A stretch of DNA of 64,000 bases from Verrucomicrobiota bacterium (GTDB lineage: Bacteria; Verrucomicrobiota; Verrucomicrobiia; CAIQCK01), in the NCBI GenBank assembly GCA_026397915.1, contig JAPLTX010000021.1, positions 186,001 to 250,000 on the forward strand, written 5' to 3'. Position numbers and translations under genes: made by a program. Under the pieces are notes generated by a model, which was not told the origin of the DNA, did not search any database, and saw nothing but the letters and a program-made list of their open reading frames with translations. Every line of letters begins with the position of its first letter. Position 1 is the first letter of the stretch. Shown piece by piece: positions 56,008 through 63,396 of this stretch.

Positions 56008-57564
56008 ATGTGCCAGTGTCATCATTCGATCTCGTGTTCCGGTTGTGGTCACACCATGAGTCGCAGGGGATTTCTCACGCGTTGCGCAACCGTTGCGGCG
56101 ACTGCCGGCGCGCTACGACCCAGCGCCAGCCGGGCCGATGACGCGAAGCCGCGCGTGGCGCTGGTGTTCCTCGCCAACAGCTCGGGCCTTGAGATGTGGC
56201 CCTACCCAAACTACGACTGTCCGCGCCGCCACGCGGAGATCATCAAGCTGCTCAAGGAAGGTTGTCCGCAGGTCGAGTTCGTGCCCGTGGTTGTGAGCAA
56301 GCCTGCCGAGGTGGAGAAGGCCATTGCGCTCAAGGACACCGTGGACGGCTACCTCGTCTATACGGTCACATTGATGTGGGGACTGACAGGCGCGATTTTG
56401 CCGATTGGTAAGCTCGGCAAACCGATGTTCGTCGCCGACGAATATCTCGGCGGTTCGGGCGTGTTCCTTGTCGGCTACAGCGGTCTGCGCCGGCAGGGCA
56501 TCCCGGCGGGCGCAGTGTCGAGCACGCGGCCGGAAGACCTCGTAGCCGTGGCGCGCGTTTTCGCCGGCGTGAAGAAGCCAGGCATGACGCCGGCGTTGTT
56601 CGCGCAGCAGTGCGACGAAGTTTATCGCCGCACGTTCCCGAAGGTCGGCGCGATGAAGTGCCTTGAGGATAAGGTGACGCTGACCGGCATCGGCGAATGC
56701 GTGGAGCGGCTCAAAAAGTCGCGCTTTCTCATCGTCGGGCCGAAGTTCACCGGGCAGAAGCGCGACTTCCTCGGAGCCAAAGGCATCTACATCGGCTTCG
56801 AGGAACTGAGGACGTTCTACGAGAAGGTGGACCGCGACGCAGCGGCCGAGGTGGCGCGGCGTTGGTGCGCGAAAGCTGAAAAGGTCGTCGAGCCGACCGT
56901 GGAGTGGATCAACAAGGCCGCCGCTGTTTATCTGGCGACGGTGGAGTTGATGAAGAAACACAACACCGACAGCGTGACCATGAACTGCCTCGGCGGATTC
57001 TCCAGCGGCCAGTTGCCGGCGTATCCGTGCCTCGGCTTCATGCAAATCCTCGACGACGGCGGCCAGGGCGTCTGCGAAGCCATGCCTGACGATTCGCTCA
57101 GCATGATCATGGCGCGCATTCTCACCGGCCGTGCCGGCTACGTTTCCGACCCGGCGCTGGACACCTCTAAGAACCAGATCGTCTATTCCCATTGCATGGC
57201 GCACACAAAGGTGTTTGGTCCCCAAGGCACGGCCAACAAGTTCCACATCCGCACGCTCCACAACCGCGACCCACGCGGCTGCTGTGCCGAGTCGTTCCTG
57301 CCGGAGGGCTACATGACCACCACGTTCCGCACGAGCGTCGCGCGTAAGCTGATGGTCATTCACCAGGCGAAGGCCGTCGGCAACCTCGACGCCGACCGCG
57401 GCTGCCGCACGCAACTGCTCGGCGAAGTCCGCGGCGACATCGGCAAGCTGTTCGCCGAATGGGACCGCTTCGGCTGGCATCGTGTCACCGTCTATGGCGA
57501 CATCCAGGAGCCGTTGATCGAGTTTGGCAAGGCGCTCGGCTTGCAGATTATCCACGAAGCGTAG
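56008..57564 (+). CDS. Tat-exported fucose/arabinose-isomerase-like protein with Cys/His-rich leader
   Basis: 518 aa. The ATG is fixed by a strong ribosome site. Residues 1-16 read MCQCHHSISCSGCGHT (four Cys, three His), followed by the Tat motif MSRRGFLTRCATVAATAG. The rest resembles the L-fucose/D-arabinose isomerase fold: DGYLVYTVTLMWGL, VADEYLGGSG, MNCLGGFSSG, and a C-terminal GWHRVTVYGD. Cys466 in RGCRTQ is the residue aligned with the UGA of the paralog at 59766. As a Tat substrate it would act in the periplasm, unusual for an isomerase. The substrate is unknown. Confidence 0.8.
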   Translation: MCQCHHSISCSGCGHTMSRRGFLTRCATVAATAGALRPSASRADDAKPRVALVFLANSSGLEMWPYPNYDCPRRHAEIIKLLKEGCPQVEFVPVVVSKPAEVEKAIALKDTVDGYLVYTVTLMWGLTGAILPIGKLGKPMFVADEYLGGSGVFLVGYSGLRRQGIPAGAVSSTRPEDLVAVARVFAGVKKPGMTPALFAQQCDEVYRRTFPKVGAMKCLEDKVTLTGIGECVERLKKSRFLIVGPKFTGQKRDFLGAKGIYIGFEELRTFYEKVDRDAAAEVARRWCAKAEKVVEPTVEWINKAAAVYLATVELMKKHNTDSVTMNCLGGFSSGQLPAYPCLGFMQILDDGGQGVCEAMPDDSLSMIMARILTGRAGYVSDPALDTSKNQIVYSHCMAHTKVFGPQGTANKFHIRTLHNRDPRGCCAESFLPEGYMTTTFRTSVARKLMVIHQAKAVGNLDADRGCRTQLLGEVRGDIGKLFAEWDRFGWHRVTVYGDIQEPLIEFGKALGLQIIHEA

Positions 57565-57568
57565 CTTT

Positions 57569-57997
57569 ATGAAACCTGTCCGAACCGCACTCATCAGCGG
57601 CCTTGTTCTTGTCAGCGTCGTTTCGTTGCTCACAGGCGTCGAGCGCAACGTCGAAAAGACGGAGGCCGACTCCAAACCGATCAAACTGACCGGCATTTTC
57701 GATCCCTACGAGTGCCGCGACACCAACGTCACCAACGCCGTCGTGATGAAGCCTCAGCCTAAGTGCGGCGAATGCCATGCCTCGGCCGTCCTCAGTCCGA
57801 ACGCTCAACTGCCACGGCTGGAACTCACGGTTGCCCACGGTCGCACGACGAACTCGTGGGTTTTCACCGGCCAGCCGAAAGACGGCCAGATCGTCTTCGA
57901 GAAGGGCAAGTTTCACATGACCTACTCCGACGGCTGCCTCAAAGGCGCATACAAGGGAAAGATGAACGCGCGCATTGAGTTGAAGGCGGAGAAGTAG
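57569..57997 (+). CDS. Small exported cysteine-containing protein
   Basis: 142 aa from the ATG at 57569, five bases after the stop of the isomerase-like gene, so likely co-transcribed. A signal peptide (TALISGLVLVSVVSLLTG) is followed by FDPYECRD, then CGECHASAV (a C-x2-C) and a further Cys in SDGCLKGAYKG. The C-x2-CH resembles a heme c site and is preceded by a proline-rich stretch, but a heme fold is not evident. Possible metal-binding protein. Family not recognised. Confidence 0.65.
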   Translation: MKPVRTALISGLVLVSVVSLLTGVERNVEKTEADSKPIKLTGIFDPYECRDTNVTNAVVMKPQPKCGECHASAVLSPNAQLPRLELTVAHGRTTNSWVFTGQPKDGQIVFEKGKFHMTYSDGCLKGAYKGKMNARIELKAEK

Positions 57998-58025
57998 CCG
58001 CGTTGTTCCATCGCGCAAAGGAATC

Positions 58026-59588
58026 ATGAACCACCACCGCTCGATCCTCCAACGACTGCTCATCGGGGGAACGTTGACGGCGCTTGCCGGCTTCGGAGCC
58101 TCTGCGGAAATCCTCGACAGCGGTTTGAAGCCGGAGACCGTCGAGCAGAGGCCGTATCGCGATTACGTGCGGGAGTGTCTCGACACGCTGATCAGTCGGG
58201 GAACCGACCGCTACGGCAAGGTTCACGCGCCCATCCTCGTAAGCATCCTCGATGTCCGCACGCGCGACTGTCCGGAGAATCCCCTGCCGATGGACGAAAA
58301 GTTCCGCGTGATCCGGCGCGAGCGTCGCGGGCCGGCCGGGGCGAATCTCTACTTCGACCAGCCGACGCTGCGGGCGATGCTCGCGCTGTCGCGGATCAGC
58401 GGCGAGGGGCGCTACGCCGAGTTTGCCGAGCGGTGCATGGGCCATTGGATGAAGCATCTGGTGGACGACAAGGGGTTCTTCTGGTGGGGCTGGCACCGTC
58501 ATTACGATGTCTTCCGCGACGAGATGACCGGCCACATGGGCAACCCGCACGAGATTCACGTGCAAGAGGCGATGTGGCCGGAGCTTTGGCGAGTGAACAA
58601 AGAAGCCGTCCGGCGCGAGATCGAAGCCGTCTGGCAGTGGCACGTCGTTGACAAGAAGACCGGCGAGGTCAACCGCCACGGCGACGGCCAGCGCGGCTGC
58701 GATTTTGCAATGAGCGGCGGCGAGTTTGTGCGCGCGTTCGCGTTTCTCTACGCACAGACCCAGGAGCCGGTGTGGCTTGACCGGGCGCGGCTCGTCGCGG
58801 ACTACTACTGGAAGGCGCGCGACCCGAAAACCAACCTCATTCCCAACCGCCCCAACGCCGGCACAAACCGTTTCGACGGCTCGCACTTCGAAACTTCGAT
58901 CTCAGGCCTGATGTGCCACTCGCTGCTGGGCGCCTCGGAGTTGTCCGGCGAGACGAAGTTCCGCAAACAGGCCGTGGCGTATCTGAAAGCCGGCGCGACC
59001 TACGGCTACGACGCGCAGGCTGGGAAGTTCTGGGGCAGCCTCAAGCTGGACGGTTCGCCGGAGCCTGGCCCGCGCGTGACCGGCGGCTACGCGCAGTATG
59101 AGCCGCGCGGCCACATGGACCTCTGGCAGCCGTATGCAGCGGGTTATGAGCATCCGCTCTACGCCGCGCAAGCCTACGCGCAGGCCAGCAAGGTGACGGT
59201 CGACAAAATTTTCCTGGAGACCGCGCAACGATGGGCTGGCTGCATCCGGCGGGCGTTCCCGCCGCGCGCGTGCGAGGTAAACACGTGGTATCGGCTCTAC
59301 ACGACGGACTGGGCGCCGCACGGCACCTACGCGCAGCTCTATGGCCAGACCATCTCGTTCTTCCTCCAGGTGCACCGGCTCACGGGCGACGCCGCGCATT
59401 TGCAGTTCGCGCGCGACGTGGCGAAGGAAAGCCTCTGCCAGCTTTACTACCACGGCTTGCTGCGCGGCCATCCGTGCAAGCCGTATTACGAGGCGATTGA
59501 CGGCGTCGGCTATCTGCTCTACGCGCTGCTGCAACTCGACCAGACGCTCGCGGGCAACAAAGACGCCGTCCCGCTTGAGAACTGGTGA
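58026..59588 (+). CDS. Exported alpha/alpha-barrel protein (GH/PL-like)
   Basis: 520 aa with an N-terminal signal (LIGGTLTALAGFGASAE). Helical repeats consistent with an (alpha/alpha)6 toroid, such as EFAERCMGHWMKHLVDD, FLYAQTQEPVWLDRARLVAD and ETAQRWAGCIRR, and aromatic-rich motifs FFWWGWHRHYDVF and HEIHVQEAMWPELW. Similar folds are found in unsaturated glucuronyl hydrolases and polysaccharide lyases. No diagnostic motif was found. It follows the small Cys protein by 28 bp. Confidence 0.65.
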   Translation: MNHHRSILQRLLIGGTLTALAGFGASAEILDSGLKPETVEQRPYRDYVRECLDTLISRGTDRYGKVHAPILVSILDVRTRDCPENPLPMDEKFRVIRRERRGPAGANLYFDQPTLRAMLALSRISGEGRYAEFAERCMGHWMKHLVDDKGFFWWGWHRHYDVFRDEMTGHMGNPHEIHVQEAMWPELWRVNKEAVRREIEAVWQWHVVDKKTGEVNRHGDGQRGCDFAMSGGEFVRAFAFLYAQTQEPVWLDRARLVADYYWKARDPKTNLIPNRPNAGTNRFDGSHFETSISGLMCHSLLGASELSGETKFRKQAVAYLKAGATYGYDAQAGKFWGSLKLDGSPEPGPRVTGGYAQYEPRGHMDLWQPYAAGYEHPLYAAQAYAQASKVTVDKIFLETAQRWAGCIRRAFPPRACEVNTWYRLYTTDWAPHGTYAQLYGQTISFFLQVHRLTGDAAHLQFARDVAKESLCQLYYHGLLRGHPCKPYYEAIDGVGYLLYALLQLDQTLAGNKDAVPLENW

Positions 59589-59752
59589 TGTTCGGGAACT
59601 GAATCTTGCGTTGACGGCCCCGGGCATCGGCGTAGGATGCGCGGCGTTGCGATATGACAGCGGAAGTTCCAGCGGTCGTAACGTGGACGCGTCTCCGGCA
59701 TGGGAGCCTCGGAGATGATCAGCTTGCTCACTCCATCCACCACTTTGCTCCC

Positions 59753-59760
59753 AAAGGAGG
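59753..59760 (+). promoter_or_regulatory. Strong ribosome-binding site of the second isomerase-like gene
   Basis: AAAGGAGG with a 5-base spacer to ATG 59766; it selects this start over the in-frame ATGs at 59700 and 59715. Confidence 0.75.
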
Positions 59761-59765
59761 CAGTC

Positions 59766-61133
59766 ATGAGTGACATCTCTCGCCGTGCGTTTGTCCAAGC
59801 TTCATCCGCCGCCATCGGTGCGTGTGCGGTAGCCGCTCAGCCACCAGAGCGCAACGCACATCGCGGGGAGCGCGCGAAGGTTTTCATGGTGATGTTCGGC
59901 ACCGCGCCCTCGCAGGACGACACTGACATCAGGCCGATGACCCACGCGGAGATCGTCCAGCGGTTGCAGCGGGACTGCGACGGCGTGGAGTTCGCCGTCC
60001 GGGACCTGGCCGCGGGCGCGAAGCTGGACGCGGTGCTCAACGAGGTCAAGGACCTCAAGCGGCAGCAGTTTGACGGCGTCATCATCTACGGCTGCCCCAG
60101 GGAATACGACCTGTTGAGGAGCGGGCTGCCGACGATCAACGTCGCGGTGCTCAACGACTTCATGAACATCCCGTTTCCGCTCTATCGGAAGAACCGCACC
60201 ATCGGCGCGATGCTCGACCCGTGGGGGTTCTGCGCCGATGCGGCTGTCTCCGAAAAAATGTTCCTCGACCTGATCGCCAAGGTGAAGTTGGTCCGCGCGC
60301 TCAAGCGCATGAAGAGCGAGCACATCCTCACCGTGACCGATTCGCCGCGCGTGAACGTCATCTATGGCGACCTGCTGAAAAATCCGCCGCCGGACTACAA
60401 CGAGCAGATTCTCAGCGCGATTGACCAGACCTTCGGCACGCACGTCACCAAGATCGGCACAAAGGAAGTCGTCGAGGAGCCGTATATCCGCGACCTCTGG
60501 AAAAACGACAGCCCCGAGGCCAATGAAATCGCCAAGCGATGGATTCGCGACGCGGAGAGGATGTTCGGCACCACCGAATCGGAGGTCGTCCGGTCTGCGA
60601 AGGTTTATCTGGCGATGAAGTGGCTGATGGAGCGGCACAACGCCACGGCGATGGCCTACCACATTCGCACGCTGGTGCCGAACCCGCGCCGCGAGGACTA
60701 CGTCGTGTCGTGCCCGGCGACTTCGGAGTTCCAACTGCACAACATCGTTGCCAAGTGCCAGTCGCACCTGAACATCCTGCTCTCCGAGATGATGCTGCAA
60801 TACGCCTACGGCCGGCCGAGCATGTTGGGCGACTTCTCGGTGGACACCTACAACAACACCTCCTGCGTCCAGCATTGCGAGGGGCCGTGGAACGCCTGGG
60901 GCGACGACCGGCGAGTGCCCTACAAGATTCGGGACCATCGCGAGCGGCCGGTGCGCAAGCGCTCGCTGCCGGGCGTTGGAGTCGGCTGGTGCATCCTGTA
61001 TCCGCCCAACGAGCCGGTGACGATGTGGCAACTCGACGTGCTCTCCAAGGAGGTGCTCGTCCACACGGGCCGGACCGTGCCGATGTATAAAGGGCGCGTC
61101 AAATACAAGGACCACTTCTACGACATGATGTGA
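59766..61133 (+). CDS. Tat-exported fucose-isomerase-like protein with in-frame UGA (candidate selenoprotein; see next entries)
   Basis: 455 aa to the TGA at 61131. Tat signal SRRAFVQASSAAIGACAVAA. The body is a divergent paralog of the gene at 56008. The TGA is followed in the same frame by 53 sense codons (61134-61292) and a TAG stop (61293-61295). These codons continue the similarity to the paralog without a gap. In that ungapped alignment UGA lies opposite Cys466 of the paralog, followed by Arg-Thr in both. A hairpin suited to selenocysteine insertion follows. If read through, the protein would be 509 aa with Sec at residue 456. Otherwise the gene is truncated by a recent nonsense change. 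Confidence 0.82.
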   Translation: MSDISRRAFVQASSAAIGACAVAAQPPERNAHRGERAKVFMVMFGTAPSQDDTDIRPMTHAEIVQRLQRDCDGVEFAVRDLAAGAKLDAVLNEVKDLKRQQFDGVIIYGCPREYDLLRSGLPTINVAVLNDFMNIPFPLYRKNRTIGAMLDPWGFCADAAVSEKMFLDLIAKVKLVRALKRMKSEHILTVTDSPRVNVIYGDLLKNPPPDYNEQILSAIDQTFGTHVTKIGTKEVVEEPYIRDLWKNDSPEANEIAKRWIRDAERMFGTTESEVVRSAKVYLAMKWLMERHNATAMAYHIRTLVPNPRREDYVVSCPATSEFQLHNIVAKCQSHLNILLSEMMLQYAYGRPSMLGDFSVDTYNNTSCVQHCEGPWNAWGDDRRVPYKIRDHRERPVRKRSLPGVGVGWCILYPPNEPVTMWQLDVLSKEVLVHTGRTVPMYKGRVKYKDHFYDMM

Positions 61134-61295
61134 CGGACCAAAATAGTGGCATCGGTCGATGCCAAAAAAGTCCAGCGTCACATCTACCCCGACAAATACG
61201 GCGTCCACCGGTGCGCGACGTTCGGCGACCTGCGCGAAACGGTGAAGGACATCGCCGGCCTGCTCGGCTTCACGGCGGTCGAGGAAGACCGGTAG
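61134..61295 (+). other. In-frame coding continuation after the TGA: C-terminal domain of the isomerase-like protein
   Basis: Frame 3 codons translate to a 53-residue tail (RTKIVASVD...HIYPDKYGVHRCATFGDL...GLLGFTAVEEDR) ending at TAG. The first 26 residues after the TGA align without gaps to residues 467-492 of the paralog, including Arg-Thr, Val, Asp, Gly and the invariant His-Arg and GD. A separate gene is unlikely: the only start is a GTG at 61146 without a ribosome site. Confidence 0.7.
61135..61173 (+). promoter_or_regulatory. Candidate bacterial SECIS element
   Basis: Upper stem GGCATC (61148-61153) with GATGCC (61158-61163) and apical loop GGTC (61154-61157). A lower stem GGAC (61135-61138) with GTCC (61170-61173) closes it. 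The loop begins 20 bases after the TGA, within the 16-37 base window of known bacterial SECIS elements, and has G at the first loop positions. Sequence-level support only. Confidence 0.6.
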
Positions 61296-61528
61296 CGCGC
61301 GACTTGCGGCTTGGTGCCGGCGATTCGGGTTCGCCGCGTCGGATGACCACTTGTTCTGGTGTTGATTGTCGGCTGCGATTCCGGTGGTTAGCGCGCAGTC
61401 AATTCGCGAGAGGAACGTGCATGAATATCAGGAGCGTGGCGGATGGACGAGGACAGCGGAGCAGGCTGTCTAAGACGAAGCGACAGCGTCCAGCGTCATG
61501 GAGCGACCCCAACTGCACAGCTGAGACA
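61296..61528. other. Intergenic stretch without recognised features
   Basis: No coding frame with a ribosome site and no tRNA or hairpin except the terminator that follows. It separates the isomerase-like gene from the convergent RRM gene. Confidence 0.4.
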
Positions 61529-61561
61529 GAAAAAGAGCGCCTCGTTTGCACGAGACGCTCT
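61529..61561 (-). terminator. Rho-independent terminator of the RRM gene
   Basis: A 12-bp stem with one mismatch (61534-61545 with 61550-61561) and a 4-base loop. On the minus strand a TTTTT run follows directly (complement of 61530-61534). It lies 40 bases beyond the RRM stop at 61601. Confidence 0.85.
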
Positions 61562-61600
61562 CTTGTTGGGAACTAAAGTTCCTGTGGAATGGCTGCCGGT

Positions 61601-61900
61601 TTAGCGGCTGCCGCCGTAGCCGCCACCGCCGCCACCGCCACGGGGACGCTCTTCGCGCGGACGGGCTTCGCTGACCGTCAGGGCGCGGCTGTCGAGTTCT
61701 TTGCCGTTCAACTGGGAGATGGCCGCGGTGGCCTCCTCCTGGGTGCCCATGGTGACGAAGGCGAACCCGCGCGACTTCTGGGTGAACTTATCCATGATGA
61801 GGTCGCACGTCGCGACGTTGCCGGCGGTCTTGAACAGGTCCGAGATGTCGTTCTCGGTGGTGTTAAACGACAGGTTTCCTACAAATAGCTTGGTAGCCAT
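61601..61900 (-). CDS. Small RNA-binding protein (single RRM, Gly-rich tail)
   Basis: 99 aa. RNP2 is LFVGNL (residues 5-10) and RNP1 is RGFAFVTM (about residues 44-51), with the rest of the RRM filling residues 3-77. A C-terminal Arg/Gly-rich tail (PREERPRGGGGGGGYGG) follows. It is an RRM protein like the cyanobacterial Rbp and verrucomicrobial cold-inducible proteins. It likely acts as an RNA chaperone. The gene stands alone with its own terminator and a 5' leader of unknown length. Confidence 0.93.
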   Translation of the reverse strand: MATKLFVGNLSFNTTENDISDLFKTAGNVATCDLIMDKFTQKSRGFAFVTMGTQEEATAAISQLNGKELDSRALTVSEARPREERPRGGGGGGGYGGSR

Positions 61901-62191
61901 AATTACTGAACTTTCTGCTGCTGTGGGGAGCTTAGCGGTGACTGTTCCCGAAGGATCGGGTTTCTGATCATCACCAGCTATGGAGGGCTACCTGACAATC
62001 TACCAACTCACTGTTAAATCCTCGCCTCTGCGAGCAAGGCAAACATAGGGCCGTTGGCCACAATAGCAACAACCATTCTTGGAAATCGCACTCTCCCTGC
62101 CCGGGCTTGCGCGGCTCATGGCAGCGAGATGACTGAAATGAGTTTGTATCGGTTGTCGCTATTGGCCGGGTTCTGTGAGACGCTATACGGT

Positions 62192-62686
62192 ATGGAAACT
62201 ATGTTGACGGCGGATGCGGTTCATTACGTGACGAGGGAAGGCAACGACTACAATATCCGGTTTGTGGACAAGCAAACTCCTTTGAGAAACACCTGGTTCA
62301 TTTTTGAGGTGAAGGATATTTCCAAGCGCACGGTCACCGAACAGGGGATTTCCTTTGGCCGGCAGTTCGTCAAGATCATCGAGGACAAGGAGGGGGTCTC
62401 GGACAAGAACATGTGCGAGCTGGCGTTGCTCCGCCTGAAGATCGCCTTGGAAAGAAAAGAGGAGGATACCACGGCGAACCGGCCGCGACCGACGCTGGAC
62501 TGCGGCTACGATCTGCACAGCGCTGCATCCGTGGACAAACCCGTTTCGATGAAGGCCGAAACCAGTCAGTTTCAGAAAATGCTCCGCCGGGCGCATCGAA
62601 ACATCAGCGAACCGGTTGTGGCTCCCCGGCTCGTCCAACTTCGCTACGGAGGCACTCGCAGAGTCCACCGTTGGGGCTGCATCTGA
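62192..62686 (+). CDS. Hypothetical protein
   Basis: 164 aa as drawn from the ATG at 62192. An ATG at 62129 and a TTG at 62054 are also possible. The middle has a plausible amphipathic pattern (RNTWFIFEVKDISKRTV; FGRQFVKIIEDKEGVSDK; ALLRLKIALERKEED). The C-terminal third is basic and low in hydrophobics (SQFQKMLRRAHRNISEP). No family recognised. It converges on the archaemetzincin gene with a 33-bp gap. Confidence 0.4.
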   Translation: METMLTADAVHYVTREGNDYNIRFVDKQTPLRNTWFIFEVKDISKRTVTEQGISFGRQFVKIIEDKEGVSDKNMCELALLRLKIALERKEEDTTANRPRPTLDCGYDLHSAASVDKPVSMKAETSQFQKMLRRAHRNISEPVVAPRLVQLRYGGTRRVHRWGCI

Positions 62687-62719
62687 CGATGACCGTGAGG
62701 GCGGTTTTCGAGCGCGTCT

Positions 62720-63372
62720 TCACGGTTTGCCGCGGACGCTGGCGATGGCGGCGGCGGCCAGCGCGTTGCAGCGTTTGCAGTAGTCCTCGCCGGTCTTGTC
62801 AATCTCTCCGATGCTGCCGGAACCGTGGACGGCGCACGCCCAGTCTTCGCAATGGTCGCGCTGGCCGAACGTGTGTCCCAATTCGTGGATGATAATCTTC
62901 CGCACCCGCTTGTAGTGCCGCGCGCGGTCATATACCTCGCCCCAAAAGGCGGGTCTAGGCGGCAGACGGAGACGACCGCCGTGGTGCCATTGCAGCGGGC
63001 AATGCCGGTGCTCCAATTCATGTCCCGTGTGAACGTGTCCTTGTTCGTCAGCAAGACGCAACGCCCTTCGCCCCGCACGCGACCGAGGACAGCCGTCAGC
63101 AATTTGCGCAGTTCCCACTGATGCCGCTTTGGTCGGGAAGCGGCGGAAAGGTCCACGGGATTCTTCTCGACGCGCACCGGCAGGCTGAATCGTCGGTGCA
63201 GGAACTCTTTCAGCATCGCCAGCATTTCCTCATCGGCGACGCTATCGTTGAGGATAACAATGTCGCGCTGGAGGTTGATCGTCGGTCCAAACTCCACCTC
63301 CTGCGCCGCCAGACCGAGCAACGCCGCTACGCACAGCACCGCATACAACCTGATTCTCGATTGCTGGCTCAT
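62720..63372 (-). pseudogene. Archaemetzincin-like metalloprotease, frameshifted
   Basis: Start ATG 63372 opens a signal-peptide-bearing frame (LYAVLCVAALLGLAAQ) through NKDTFTRDMNWSTG and SVCRLDPPF. The frame must then shift at about 62939-62950 (minus-strand CCTTTTGGGGC) to continue as YDRARHYKRVRKIIIHELGH and on to TGA at 62720. In the second frame the zinc site HELGHTFGQRDH and cysteines CEDWAC ... CKRC match archaemetzincins (HExxHxxGx3Hx-C...C). The methionine usually following is Val. A one-base change in a T4/G4 run explains the break; sequence error or true inactivation cannot be told apart. The intact protein would be about 215 aa. Confidence 0.7.
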
Positions 63373-63396
63373 CGAAAGGCGCTTTCTTCCGGCCCG

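Noticed and set aside
61131-61133. Global reassignment of TGA as a sense codon
   Set aside because: TGA is used as the ordinary stop of many intact genes in the window (for example the HzsA-like, glcD and mlaD genes).
61146-61295. Independent 49-codon gene from GTG 61146
   Set aside because: No ribosome site, and the product is the missing C-terminus of the upstream gene in the same frame, so it is a continuation.
61901-62053. tRNA or riboswitch upstream of the RRM gene
   Set aside because: Only a small CCCGA/TCGGG hairpin is seen; no cloverleaf or known aptamer sequence.
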